In this document: piece after piece, positions 16,231-26,575 of the stretch
Numbering within the stretch: position 1 is the stretch's first letter
Layout of the letters: the number at the start of each line of letters is the position of its first letter
Origin: an uncultured Opitutia bacterium
Lineage (GTDB): Bacteria > Verrucomicrobiota > Verrucomicrobiia > Opitutales > Opitutaceae
Length of the DNA stretch: 64,000 nt
NCBI GenBank assembly: GCA_903902745.1
Contig: CAIUWA010000022.1
Coordinates: 56,881 to 120,880, forward strand
Direction: 5' to 3'
Translations under genes and position numbers: made by a program
The notes under the pieces: generated by a model
Database searches by the model: none
What the model was told of the DNA's origin: nothing
Seen by the model: the letters and a program-made list of their open reading frames with translations, nothing else

Positions 16231-16647
16231 TCAGGAATTGCTGGAGTCCGGCTGAGTTGAGCCCGCCTTTGCTCCGGTGTCCGGCAGCAGTGCGTTGACC
16301 GCGGCCATCAACGTTTCGCTGGAAAACGGCTTCGTGAGCACCTTCGTCACACCCATGAGTTTGGCTGTCTGGAGATAATCCGCCGCCGCGCTGACCCGCC
16401 CGCCACCCGACATCGCAATGATATTCACGCGGGAATGCCTTCTCCTGACCTCCATCAGCACCTCAAGCCCATCCTTCTCGGGCATCACGATGTCCGTGAT
16501 CAGCAGGTCAGCTTGCACATGGTCGAACAATTCCAGCCCTTCCTTGCCGTTGCGGGCCTCAATCACGGTGTGCCCGAAATGGGCCAGCGTGTCGCGCAGC
16601 ATGGCACGGACGGATTCGTCGTCGTCGATTAGAAGAATGCTGGCCAT
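16231..16647 (-). CDS. Receiver-only response regulator
   Basis: A 138-residue receiver protein. The acidic cluster is LLIDDDES (residues 5-12), the phospho-acceptor is Asp52 (LLITDIVMPEKDG), the switch residue Ser80 lies in IIAMSGGGR, and Lys106 is in LTKPF. There is no DNA-binding domain; a short polar tail follows the domain. Its start (ATG 16647) is only ~50 bases from the start of the large hybrid kinase, which is divergent, so the pair are natural partners for a phosphorelay. This pairing is inferred from position. A closely similar receiver sits at 10-414. Confidence 0.9.
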   Translation of the reverse strand: MASILLIDDDESVRAMLRDTLAHFGHTVIEARNGKEGLELFDHVQADLLITDIVMPEKDGLEVLMEVRRRHSRVNIIAMSGGGRVSAAADYLQTAKLMGVTKVLTKPFSSETLMAAVNALLPDTGAKAGSTQPDSSNS

Positions 16648-16700
16648 GATTAATGCGGGGGTTGCGGCGAAAGGGCCGCGTGCACCGCCGTTCCCAGCGA

Positions 16701-19700
16701 ATGGAGCATGGTGGGTTGCTGAATGGGGCGCTGCACCAGAGCCGGGAGAGGTTCAAGGACCTGTTCGACAACGCCCCGATGGGATATCACGAGGTGGATG
16801 CCACGGGCCGTCTGGTCCACATCAATCAGACCGAATTGAAGATGCTGGGCTACACCGCGGATGAACTGTTGGGACAGTTTGTCTGGAAAATTTCCGCGCA
16901 GGAGGAAGTATCGCGCGAGGCAGTCCATGCCAAATTGAGTGGCGAACCGCCGCCACCCTCCTTTGAGTTCATGCTCCGGCGCAAAGATGGAACCACGTTC
17001 CTCGCCCTCATTGAGGACCGCATGATCAAATCGGCGGGTGGTGGCATCATTGGGATCCGGTCGGTGGTCCAGAACATCGCTGAACGCAAGTGGACGATGG
17101 ATCTGTTGAATACCTCACGCATGGAGATCAACAATCTCAAGGCGGCAATGGACCAGCACTCGATCGTGGCCACCACCGATCCGCAGGGGAGAATAACCTA
17201 TGTGAATGATAAATTCTGCACGGTCTCCAAGTATCGGCGCGACGAGCTGTTGGGCCAGGACCACCGCATCGTCAATTCCGGCCACCACCCCAAGGAATTC
17301 ATGCGGGGCCTGTGGGCGACGATCGGCCGGGGCGAGATTTGGAAGGGCGAGATCAAGAACCGGGCCAAGGACGGCAGCTTCTACTGGGTGGATGCCACCA
17401 TCATGCCTTTCCTCAACGCCGAGGGCAAACCCTACCAGTATGTTGCCATCCGGACGGACATCACCGCGCGCAAGCGCGCCGAGGAGGCCCTTACACTCTT
17501 TCGCAGACTCATGGACCAGTCGGGGGAGATCGTCGAAGTCATCGACCCCGAGACCGGCCGGATCCTGGACATGAACGAGGAGGCCTGCCAGGCGACCGGC
17601 TACACCCGCACGGAATACCTGCAGCTGACCGTGTTCGACTTCAATCCTTTGCTGCAGCGCGATCTATTCAAGGCCAACCAGGAAAGAATGCGGCGCAGCG
17701 GCCCCATCACCCTCATCGCCAGCCACCGCCGCAAAGACGGCGAACCTATCCCGACGGAGGTCAAGCTGAGCCTGGTTCGGCTGGATCGCGATTACCTCGT
17801 GGCCATCATCCGTGACATCACCGATCGGAAGCAGGCGGAGGTGGCGCTGCAGGAGAGTGAAAAACGGTTCCGGTCGCTGTTTGAGAACATGCTGAACGGC
17901 TTCGCCTATTGCCGGATGCTCTACGATGGGGAACGGCCGACGGATTTTGTCTACCTCGCTGTCAACCGGGCGTTTGAATCCCTGACCGGCCTGAAAAACG
18001 TCATGGGGCGAAAGGTCTCCGAGGTAATCCCCGGCATCAGGGATTCCGATCCAGAGCTGTGGGAAAAATATGCCCGGGTCGTCAGGACCGGTGAGCCGGA
18101 GAAATTCGAGATCTATGTCGAAGCGTTGAAGATTTGGTTCGCGATCTCGGTGTACCGGCCTGAACCCGATCATTTTGTGGCAGTCTTCGATGTCATTACT
18201 GAGCGCAAGCGGGCGGAGAACGCCCTGCGGGAAAGCGAGGAGCGGTTCCGGCAGGTGGTGGAAAACATCCGGGAGGTCTTCTGGATGACCGATCCGACCA
18301 TGGAGAAAATGCTCTACGTCAGCCCCAGTTACGAGGAGGTGTGGGGCCGCACGCGCGAAAGCCTGTACCAGTCGCCGCGCACCTGGCTGGAGGCGATCCA
18401 TCCCGAGGATCAGGGACGGATGCTGGTGGCCAGCAAAAAGCCCATGGCCGGCGTCACCTACGATGAAGTCCACCGCATTTTGCGACCGGACGGTTCAACG
18501 CGGTGGGTGCGCGACCGGGGTTATCCCATCCGCGATGCGGCGGGGCAGGTTTTTCGCATCGTGGGTACGGCCGAGGACATCACCAGCCAGAAGGAAATGG
18601 AGGTGCAGGTGATGCGGATGCAGCGGATGGAAAGCATCGGCCGGATGGCCGGCGGCATTGCGCATGACCTGAACAACATCCTCGCGCCGATTCTGATGGG
18701 CGCGCCCCTGTTGCGCATGAATCTTCCCCCCGAGCAGGCCGAGAAAATGCTCACGTCCATCGAAACCAGCGCCCAGCGGGGGGCCGATCTCGTCAAGCAC
18801 CTCCTGATGTTTGGTCGCGGGGTGGAGGGTCGCCGGACGGTGATCCGCCTGAAGGATCTCATGCGCGAGATGGAGGACATCACGCGGCAAACCTTTCCCC
18901 GCAGCATCGCGATCGCGGCAAAGATCCCGGCCGATCTCTGGCCGGTCCTGGGGGACATCACGCAGCTGCACCAGGTGCTGCTCAATCTGTGTGTCAATGC
19001 CCGCGACGCCATGCCGGACGGCGGTACCCTGGATATGGCGGCGAAAAATGTCCGGATCGATGAGAGCTATGCGAGCATGAGCCCGGATTCCCGGCCCGGG
19101 GATTATGTCTGCCTGTCAGTCACGGACACGGGGACGGGAATCGCGCCGGAGATAATCGACAAGATTTTCGACCCCTTCTTCACCACGAAGGCGGTGGGCA
19201 AGGGCACGGGCCTTGGCCTGTCCACGCTGCTTGGAATCGTGAAAAGCCACGTTGGGTTTGTCACGGTGCAGAGCGAGGTGGGGCGGGGGAGCGGGTTTCA
19301 TGTATATCTGCCGGCGGTGCCGGAGGCGACGGCCGCCACGTCCGCGGGGAATGCCGGCGAGCTGCCGCGGGGACATGGCGAAACCATCCTGGTGGTCGAG
19401 GATGAATCGAGCATCCGCGAAATCACCGGAAAGATACTCACCCAGTATGGTTACCGCGTCCTCTCCTCCGCTGATGGGGCCGACGGCTGCGCCCTATTCG
19501 CGCGGCACCTCTCGGAAATCGATGTGGTGCTGACCGACATTGACATGCCAATCATGGGCGGCGTCGAGATGATCAAGGTGCTGAAAAGAATGAAGCCGGG
19601 CATCAAGGTCATAGTTTCCAGCGGCAAGGGATCCGGAATCATTGACAAAAAGACGACCCCGGCCGAACGGGGCGCCCTGCAGGTGAACTCATACCTCGCC

Positions 19701-19805
19701 AAGCCGTACAGTGCCGAAAGGATCCTGGAGTTGCTCCACGGGCTGATCACCAACACGCCCGTGAAGAGTGACGGCGGCAACACCTCCAGCCCGTTCTCGG
19801 GCTGA
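16701..19805 (+). CDS. Multi-PAS hybrid sensor histidine kinase
   Basis: A 1034-residue soluble sensor. Five PAS units in tandem fill about residues 15-635 (openings RFKDLFDNAPMGYHEVD, AAMDQHSIVATTDPQGRITYV split over one domain, RLMDQSGEIVEVIDPE, RFRSLFENMLNGFAYC, RFRQVVENIREVFWMTD). HisKA then holds the phospho-His at about 655 (MAGGIAHDLNNI), followed by HATPase_c (NLCVNARDAMPDGG, DTGTGIAPE, FFTTKAVGKGTGLGLS) and a C-terminal receiver with phospho-Asp at about 946 (VVLTDIDMPIMGG). No membrane segment is visible. The frame is open from ATG 16653, but those 16 extra residues are Arg-rich and would leave no promoter room from the divergent regulator, so ATG 16701 is preferred. The ligand is unknown. 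Confidence 0.9.
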   Translation: MEHGGLLNGALHQSRERFKDLFDNAPMGYHEVDATGRLVHINQTELKMLGYTADELLGQFVWKISAQEEVSREAVHAKLSGEPPPPSFEFMLRRKDGTTFLALIEDRMIKSAGGGIIGIRSVVQNIAERKWTMDLLNTSRMEINNLKAAMDQHSIVATTDPQGRITYVNDKFCTVSKYRRDELLGQDHRIVNSGHHPKEFMRGLWATIGRGEIWKGEIKNRAKDGSFYWVDATIMPFLNAEGKPYQYVAIRTDITARKRAEEALTLFRRLMDQSGEIVEVIDPETGRILDMNEEACQATGYTRTEYLQLTVFDFNPLLQRDLFKANQERMRRSGPITLIASHRRKDGEPIPTEVKLSLVRLDRDYLVAIIRDITDRKQAEVALQESEKRFRSLFENMLNGFAYCRMLYDGERPTDFVYLAVNRAFESLTGLKNVMGRKVSEVIPGIRDSDPELWEKYARVVRTGEPEKFEIYVEALKIWFAISVYRPEPDHFVAVFDVITERKRAENALRESEERFRQVVENIREVFWMTDPTMEKMLYVSPSYEEVWGRTRESLYQSPRTWLEAIHPEDQGRMLVASKKPMAGVTYDEVHRILRPDGSTRWVRDRGYPIRDAAGQVFRIVGTAEDITSQKEMEVQVMRMQRMESIGRMAGGIAHDLNNILAPILMGAPLLRMNLPPEQAEKMLTSIETSAQRGADLVKHLLMFGRGVEGRRTVIRLKDLMREMEDITRQTFPRSIAIAAKIPADLWPVLGDITQLHQVLLNLCVNARDAMPDGGTLDMAAKNVRIDESYASMSPDSRPGDYVCLSVTDTGTGIAPEIIDKIFDPFFTTKAVGKGTGLGLSTLLGIVKSHVGFVTVQSEVGRGSGFHVYLPAVPEATAATSAGNAGELPRGHGETILVVEDESSIREITGKILTQYGYRVLSSADGADGCALFARHLSEIDVVLTDIDMPIMGGVEMIKVLKRMKPGIKVIVSSGKGSGIIDKKTTPAERGALQVNSYLAKPYSAERILELLHGLITNTPVKSDGGNTSSPFSG

Positions 19806-19807
19806 AA

Positions 19808-21095
<1,288 letters not shown>

Positions 21096-21164
21096 CCGCA
21101 GAAACCGACCCGGCTGGCCCGCTTTGGCGTTGCGGGGCGGGGCAAACCGCATGGATTGGCAGGC

Positions 21165-21803
21165 GTGAACCTGCACGTCCTGCCCGCCGGAATGATCCAG
21201 ACCAACGCTTATTTGCTGACGGCGCCGGATCGGGGTGAGGCTGTCCTGATCGATGCCCCCGGGGAGGTTTGGGCCGACGTGGAGCCAATCCTCCAGGCGG
21301 AGAAATGCCGGTTGACCGAGCTGTGGCTGACGCACGGGCACTGGGACCACATGCAAGGCGGGGCGCAGGTGGTGCGCGCCTCATCCGCCAAGGTGCGGGC
21401 GCATGTCGCCGACCGCGCGATGATCGAGACGCCGGAAATCATGGAGCGCTTCATGGGCGAGCGGATGAACCTGCAGCCGGTCCACGTGGACCACTGGGTG
21501 ACGCAAGGCGAACGGCTCGCGGCCCTCGGCACGGAGGCCGAGGTGCGGCATGTGCCGGGACATTGCCCGGGCAACGTGTTGTTTTATTTTCGCACCGCAG
21601 CCTTGGCCTTCGTGGGCGATGCGCTGTTTAACGGCAGCATTGGGCGCACTGATTTGCCGGGCGGGGACTTTGGGACGCTCGAAAAATCGATTCGCGAACA
21701 GATCTATTCGCTGCCAGACCAGACGGTAGTCCATCCCGGACACGGCTCCGCCACCACGGTGGCCTACGAGAAAGTGCACAACCCCTATGTCGTCCCCCTC
21801 TGA
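21165..21803 (+). CDS. MBL-fold metallo-hydrolase (glyoxalase II-like)
   Basis: About 212 residues. Metal ligands of the metallo-beta-lactamase fold are present: THGHWDHMQGG (HxHxDH, near residue 57), GHCPGN, VGDALF with the bridging Asp, and the last His in HPGHGS. Relatives hydrolyse thioesters such as S-lactoylglutathione or persulfides, but the substrate here cannot be told. No ATG fits the frame: GTG 21165 (VNLHVLPAGM) is preferred, with TTG 21156 as alternative. Its end overlaps the start of ribD by 17 bases, so the two are translationally linked. Confidence 0.85.
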   Translation: MNLHVLPAGMIQTNAYLLTAPDRGEAVLIDAPGEVWADVEPILQAEKCRLTELWLTHGHWDHMQGGAQVVRASSAKVRAHVADRAMIETPEIMERFMGERMNLQPVHVDHWVTQGERLAALGTEAEVRHVPGHCPGNVLFYFRTAALAFVGDALFNGSIGRTDLPGGDFGTLEKSIREQIYSLPDQTVVHPGHGSATTVAYEKVHNPYVVPL

Positions 21804-22947
21804 CCACGAGCCCTTCATGCGCCGGGCGCTGGAGCTGGCGCGCAGTGTCTGGGGTGCGACGCATCCGAACCCCATGGTCGGGGCGCTCATCGTGGAGGAA
21901 GGGCGCATCGTGGCGGAGGGCGCCACGGCACCGGATGGCGGCCCGCATGCGGAGCGCCTGGCCCTGCTGGCCCGCGGGAAGGCACCCCGGCCGGATGCCA
22001 CGATGTATCTGACCCTGGAGCCGTGCTCGACCGAGGGGCGCACCGGAGCCTGCACCGAGGCGATCATCGCGTCGGGCATCAAGCGGGTGGTGGTCGGGGC
22101 GACGGATCCCAACCCGGCCCATGCCGGGCGGGGTTTCGACGTGCTGCGCGCCGCCGGGATCGAGGTCGTGACGGGCGTGCTGGAAACCGAGTGCAACGAT
22201 CTCAACCTGGTCTTCAACCACTGGATCACGGCGGAGCAGCCATTGCTCGCGGCCAAGGCGGCGGTGACCCTCGACGGCAAGATTGCCAGCCGCAGCGGTG
22301 ACTCGCGCTGGATCACGAATGAGCGGTCGCGGGCCGACGTGCACCGCTGGCGCCGGCTGTTTCCCGGCATCGCGGTGGGGGCGATGACCGTGCTGCGGGA
22401 CAACCCCCGGCTGACGGCGCGCGTGGACGGCACCGAGTGGTGTCCCTGGCGCTTTGTCTTCGACGGGCTGCTGCGCACCGTCGTCGACCAGAATCTGCCG
22501 CGGGTCTACACCGACGAATTCCACGAGCGCACGATCGTGGTGACGACCGCGCATGGCGGGCTCGGCTATGTGCGCAAGCTGCAGGATTTGGGCGTGAAAG
22601 TATGGGTGATGAATTCCGCTACCCAGCGTGTGGCCTTTGCGGATTTCCGCCAGAAATGCGCGACGGAAAGGATTTCTGGCGTCTACTTCGAAGGGGGCGC
22701 GCAGCTCATCAGCGAACTGGTCCGGGCGCGGCAGCTCGACTATCTCTTTGTTTATCGCGCACCGCTGCTGTTCGCCGACGACAAGGCCCGGAGCATTTTC
22801 AGCGGCCTGCGCCCGGAGCGGCTCGACCAGGCGGTGCGGCTGGCAGACATCCGGCACGAGGCCTTTGGCGACGACGAGCTCATGCGCGGCCGCGTGGTCT
22901 ATCCGGAGAAGATGATGGTGGATGAAACCGTGTTCAATGTGCGGTGA
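21787..22947 (+). CDS. ribD: Bifunctional riboflavin deaminase/reductase RibD
   Basis: Second and third steps of riboflavin synthesis. The N-terminal deaminase domain (residues 1-145) has the zinc motif HAERLAL and LEPCSTEGRTGAC with both Cys ligands, plus the opening HPNPMVGALIV. The C-terminal reductase domain (about 150-375) begins AAKAAVTLDGKIASRSGDSRWI (broken here only by length) and has VGAMTVLRDNPRLTAR and the FEGGAQLISELV region. 386 residues is normal. It overlaps the upstream metallo-hydrolase by 17 bases and rdgB follows after 30 bases, so the three probably share a transcript. Confidence 0.95.
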   Translation: MSSPSDHEPFMRRALELARSVWGATHPNPMVGALIVEEGRIVAEGATAPDGGPHAERLALLARGKAPRPDATMYLTLEPCSTEGRTGACTEAIIASGIKRVVVGATDPNPAHAGRGFDVLRAAGIEVVTGVLETECNDLNLVFNHWITAEQPLLAAKAAVTLDGKIASRSGDSRWITNERSRADVHRWRRLFPGIAVGAMTVLRDNPRLTARVDGTEWCPWRFVFDGLLRTVVDQNLPRVYTDEFHERTIVVTTAHGGLGYVRKLQDLGVKVWVMNSATQRVAFADFRQKCATERISGVYFEGGAQLISELVRARQLDYLFVYRAPLLFADDKARSIFSGLRPERLDQAVRLADIRHEAFGDDELMRGRVVYPEKMMVDETVFNVR

Positions 22948-22977
22948 GCGGAGGGCGGGGCGAAACCAGCGGACGGC

Positions 22978-23583
22978 ATGAAAATTTACCTGGCTTCGGG
23001 CAACGCGCACAAAGCGGAGGAATTTCAGGCTCTCGCCACATCTTCAGGGATCGGAGTGACCATCGTTTCGGCCGCGGCGGCGGGCGGCATGCCCCCGGTG
23101 GTGGAGGACACTGGGACCTTCGTCGGCAATGCCCGCAAAAAGGCGCTGGCCTTGCGCGCGAAGCTGCCGGAGGACGCGTGGGTGCTGGCCGATGACAGTG
23201 GATTGTGTGTCGACACCCTCGAAGGCGCGCCCGGAGTCGAGTCGGCGTACTATGCCGGTCCGCAGGGCGACGCGGCGGCGAATCTCGCCAAGCTCGTTGC
23301 GGTGATGCGCCACGTGCCCGAGGCCAGTCGTGGCGCGCATTTTCTGTGCGTGCTGCTGGTCCGCGGGCCTGCCGGAGCGGAACAAGTCTTTGAGGGCCTG
23401 TGCCACGGCCGGTTGGAACGGGAGCCGAGGGGCGGCGCCGGTTTTGGCTACGATCCGCTGTTTGTGCCCGCCGGCCTGGCCCGGACCTTTTCCGAGCTGC
23501 CCGAGACGGAAAAGAACCGGCTCAGCCACCGTGGGCGCGCCTGGGCGCGGCTGGCCGAGTGGATCCGCCAGGGCTCAAAGTGA
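22978..23583 (+). CDS. rdgB: XTP/dITP pyrophosphatase (RdgB/HAM1 family)
   Basis: Hydrolyses non-canonical purine triphosphates such as dITP and XTP to protect DNA and RNA. A 201-residue protein with all family landmarks: the N-terminal ASGNAHKAEEF, TFVGNARKKALALR, LADDSGLCVDTLEGAPGVES (substrate and metal site), GFGYDPLF, and the C-terminal KNRLSHRGRA. ATG 22978 gives the standard start. Its last nine bases overlap the 3' end of the convergent membrane-protein gene. Confidence 0.95.
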   Translation: MKIYLASGNAHKAEEFQALATSSGIGVTIVSAAAAGGMPPVVEDTGTFVGNARKKALALRAKLPEDAWVLADDSGLCVDTLEGAPGVESAYYAGPQGDAAANLAKLVAVMRHVPEASRGAHFLCVLLVRGPAGAEQVFEGLCHGRLEREPRGGAGFGYDPLFVPAGLARTFSELPETEKNRLSHRGRAWARLAEWIRQGSK

Positions 23584-24654
23584 GCCCAGCTTGGCGGCAT
23601 CGAAAATATAGACCGACTCGTGATCCTCCGGCCCGACCCCGACCTGGAAAATCACCCCGGTGCCACGGGCGATGAGTTCCGCCCACTTGGGGTTGAGCTG
23701 ATACTTCAGCCGTTCATAGCCCGAGAGACAGACATATTGCACCTTGAGCCTGGCCAGGCTCGCGAAGCCGGCTTCCTCGTAGGTCCGCCGAATCTCCTCC
23801 CGCTGGTCATCCCGCCGGTAGGGATTTGAATCCCCGTAAATGCCGTTCAACGTCGGCAGACCGGCGAGTGCCGTCACGAAATGGATGTCGTTGTTGGCGG
23901 AGGTCAGGACGAGCGACGAGGGCGGCACGTTCACCTTGAGCCAGGCCGCCGCGCCGCGGGCGTTGTGATGAAACATCAGGATCTTGCCATGGGAAGGGCT
24001 GATGATCTCGCGATAAAACTCGAAGGCGGGTGGCGCCGCGCAGAGGAGGAAGAAAAACCACCAGAACGCTCCGGACAGGATCCGCCAGCGGCCGGTCCAT
24101 TGGGCGGCGCCGAGGACGATAACCAGCGCGAGGCCCAGATTGGTGAACACCATGAACTTGTTGCTGTCGCCCCAGGCAGAACTGTAGCGATAGACATTGA
24201 TCAGCGCGAAGCAGAAGCCTCCGGCCGCCAAAAACCATTTCCATTGGCGCAGAAAATCCCACAGGCGGAGGGAGGAATTTTCCCCGGGTCGGTGCACCAG
24301 GCGGCGCGCGAGGGCCAGCCCGGCGAAGAACAGCCCCCAGAAGAGGAAGTCCCCGTCGGCGAAAAACCAGAAGGCCAGCCGGCGGGCGAAGGCAGGCAAC
24401 GCGGAAAAATCCCCCAGCGGCAGTGACTGGGCGACATCCCAGCCCGAATAGCCGGGATTGGCCGGCGGCCCATAGGCCAGGAGATAGACGAGCTGCAGGC
24501 AGCCGATGATGAAGACGGGCAACCATGAACGGTAGCAGGCGAGGAACCAGGCCCGATGCCGCCACAGCTTGGGGACGAGGCTGAGTGCAAGGACCGCGAA
24601 GGCCACGATGTGCGCCAGCGGCAGCAGGCAAACCAGCCAGAATGCCTGGATCAT
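23575..24654 (-). CDS. Polytopic membrane protein, N-terminally truncated
   Basis: From ATG 24654 (MIQAFWLVCLLPLAH) it has about seven hydrophobic helices, then a ~150-residue soluble C-terminus (ARGAAAWLKVNVPPSSLVLTSANND onwards, in pieces). The arrangement resembles membrane glycosyltransferase-like or O-antigen-linked proteins, whose extra-cytoplasmic C-terminus follows a helix bundle; this is a weak analogy. Plausible in-frame coding (LPIALLVLHGTFGGKEQ) continues upstream to about 24745 and then meets a response regulator in another frame. The gene has therefore probably lost its 5' part. It is convergent with rdgB and overlaps it by nine bases. Confidence 0.62.
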   Translation of the reverse strand: MIQAFWLVCLLPLAHIVAFAVLALSLVPKLWRHRAWFLACYRSWLPVFIIGCLQLVYLLAYGPPANPGYSGWDVAQSLPLGDFSALPAFARRLAFWFFADGDFLFWGLFFAGLALARRLVHRPGENSSLRLWDFLRQWKWFLAAGGFCFALINVYRYSSAWGDSNKFMVFTNLGLALVIVLGAAQWTGRWRILSGAFWWFFFLLCAAPPAFEFYREIISPSHGKILMFHHNARGAAAWLKVNVPPSSLVLTSANNDIHFVTALAGLPTLNGIYGDSNPYRRDDQREEIRRTYEEAGFASLARLKVQYVCLSGYERLKYQLNPKWAELIARGTGVIFQVGVGPEDHESVYIFDAAKLGSL

Positions 24655-25058
24655 CCGCGTCTGCTCATGGGGCGACAACAGGCCGGGTCCGCTTTGCTCC
24701 TTCCCGCCGAAAGTGCCGTGGAGGACCAGCAGGGCAATCGGAAGACTCCCGCCCGGATCGCCTCGTCCACCAGGGTGTCGTCCGCGACCGAGGTCAGGAT
24801 GAGGGCGCGCGTGTCGGGCAGCTGCTTCAAAATCCGCCGGCAGGCATCGAAGCCCGTGCCGTCCGGCAGGCGGATGTCGAGCAGCACGACATCGGGCCGC
24901 GTGCGGGTGCAGACTTCCACCGCCCCCGCCACATTGGCCGCCTCGCCGACGACTTCGAGCGAGGGGGCCGCACCCAGCAGTGAGCGCAGGCCCATGCGCA
25001 CGACTTCGCTGTCGTCGACCATCACAATGCGGATGCGTTTTTTGTCGGAAGCACTCAT
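24651..25058 (-). CDS. NarL/LuxR-type response regulator, truncated after the receiver
   Basis: Starts at ATG 25058, five bases after its partner kinase ends. Residues 1-104 are a NarL-type receiver: VMVDDSEVVRMGL, phospho-Asp in VVLLDIRLPDGTGFD, switch Thr in ALILTSVADD, ending at VDEAIRAG. The expected GYLLK region, linker and LuxR-type helix-turn-helix are missing. The remaining ~30 residues are an out-of-frame reading of the neighbouring membrane-protein gene. As it stands it could bind phosphate but not DNA. The break at about 24746 looks like a deletion junction or a misassembly. Confidence 0.78.
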   Translation of the reverse strand: MSASDKKRIRIVMVDDSEVVRMGLRSLLGAAPSLEVVGEAANVAGAVEVCTRTRPDVVLLDIRLPDGTGFDACRRILKQLPDTRALILTSVADDTLVDEAIRAGVFRLPCWSSTALSAGRSKADPACCRPMSRRG

Positions 25059-25063
25059 GGGAA

Positions 25064-26311
25064 TTATTGGACGGGCAGGGTAACGACGATCCGCGTGCCG
25101 GTGCCCGGCCGGCTGTCCACTCGCACGGTGGCGCCCAGACGTTCCGCACGCGCGCGCATGTTGCCCAGGCCGTGGCCGCTGGCGGGAAGACTCGAGTCAA
25201 AACCACAGCCGTTGTCCTGGATCAACAGTCCCACTTCGCGGTTGCTCTCCTGGAGCCGCACGGTGATGGCGGTGGCGTGGCCGTGGCGGAGGCTGTTGCT
25301 GATGGCCTCGCGGGCGATTTGAAGCGTGTCGATGCTCTGCTCGGGCGAGAGCCGGGCCGTGGCCTCGTCATCGATGCGCAGCTCGAAATTCACGGCGCGG
25401 TCCGCCTTCAGCTCGGCGACCAGCGCGTCCAGGGCCTGGGCAAAGCCGCTGCGGCGCAGGTTCTCGGGGCCGAGTCCTGTGATGTACGCCCGCACGTCGC
25501 GAATGGTGCCGTTGAGGCTTGCCAGGCATTTTTCCAGGCGCCGGTCGGCCTCGGCCGGATCGGTCGGGGCGAGGGTGCGGACCGATTCGAGGGTAAGGCC
25601 CACGGCGTAGAGTGACTGGATGATCCCGTCGTGCAGATCATGGCCGAGGCGGATTTTCCCCTCGAGGGACTGGGCGAGCAGGCGTTGCCGGAGCTGGGCA
25701 TCCTCCTCGGCGCGCCGGCGCACATCCCGCTCGCGGCCCAGTTCCTCGCCTTGCGCGGCCGAGGTTCGCGCCAGCTGGGTCAGCCCACTCATCTCGGCCT
25801 GCGCGACGGCCCACGGCGAGTGGGAGGCCGCTTCGCGGACGGGGCGTTTCCAGGCCAGGGCGATGAGGATGAACCAGAGGACGAGCAAGGTCACCGCGAG
25901 CAAGGCGAGCCCCACGTCCACGCGTTGATGCAGGGCGATCAGGCGGGTGAGGGGAGGGGCCGCGAAGGTCACGCGCGCGGTTATCGATGGGAAGGGGAGA
26001 CGACCCACGAGGATTTGGTCGAAATAAAGAATCGCAGGATCCTGTGGCGGCGGAGGCGTGGTATCACCTCGAATGGACACCGTGCCTCCAATCATCGCAC
26101 CGAGCCGGGGATTATCGTTGATACTCCAATTTTCATTGGGCGGGACCATCGCCTTGGCGATGGCATCAAACTGCGCCCGCTTGGCGTCGATGGCCTCAGT
26201 CCGTAGTTGCTGGGTCTGCCGGTGCAGCCAGCCCTGCGCCACCAGCGCCGCCCCGAGGAAGACGATGAGCAGCAGCACGGAGTAGCCGATGAGGCGGGTG
26301 AGGGAGTTCAT
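25064..26311 (-). CDS. Sensor histidine kinase, NarX/DesK type (HisKA_3)
   Basis: A 415-residue membrane sensor. TM1 is at residues 7-27, an extracytoplasmic domain of ~100 residues follows, and TM2 is at about 137-158. The HisKA_3 dimerisation domain has GHDLHDGIIQSLYAVGL with the phospho-His near residue 223. HATPase_c follows (REAISNSLRHGHA, DNGCGFD, GHGLGNMRARAE). Such kinases pair with NarL-type regulators, and one starts five bases downstream but is truncated, so the pair is probably non-functional as sequenced. The signal is unknown. Confidence 0.9.
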   Translation of the reverse strand: MNSLTRLIGYSVLLLIVFLGAALVAQGWLHRQTQQLRTEAIDAKRAQFDAIAKAMVPPNENWSINDNPRLGAMIGGTVSIRGDTTPPPPQDPAILYFDQILVGRLPFPSITARVTFAAPPLTRLIALHQRVDVGLALLAVTLLVLWFILIALAWKRPVREAASHSPWAVAQAEMSGLTQLARTSAAQGEELGRERDVRRRAEEDAQLRQRLLAQSLEGKIRLGHDLHDGIIQSLYAVGLTLESVRTLAPTDPAEADRRLEKCLASLNGTIRDVRAYITGLGPENLRRSGFAQALDALVAELKADRAVNFELRIDDEATARLSPEQSIDTLQIAREAISNSLRHGHATAITVRLQESNREVGLLIQDNGCGFDSSLPASGHGLGNMRARAERLGATVRVDSRPGTGTRIVVTLPVQ

Positions 26312-26427
26312 GTGCGTCCCTCTTGGGCGGGAGACGGGCGGACGCTGCGGCAGGGACAGGCGCGCGTCAAAACTTTGGTGGTAAAGGAATACTTAAGAAA
26401 AACGCCGGCGTGGTGGGGCGGCCAAAA

Positions 26428-26499
26428 CTGTGGGAGGGGCTTAATGCCCCGACCGTTGCACGGCAGACAAGACATCGGGGCATAAAGCCCCTCCCACAG
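26428..26499. repeat. 25-base-arm near-perfect palindrome
   Basis: Arms 26428-26452 (starting CTGTGGGAGGGGCTTAATGC) and 26475-26499 (ending AAGCCCCTCCCACAG) pair with one mismatch around a 22-base spacer. This is a REP-like hairpin in the ~260-base gap between the divergent kinase and metG genes. It leaves little room for a promoter between it and metG. Confidence 0.85.
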
Positions 26500-26575
26500 T
26501 CGGCCTGAACAAAAAGGACCCCACCAAAACTTTCGACATTTGGCCCGGGGCGGGTTTCGTTGGCCGGCTCCAGCC

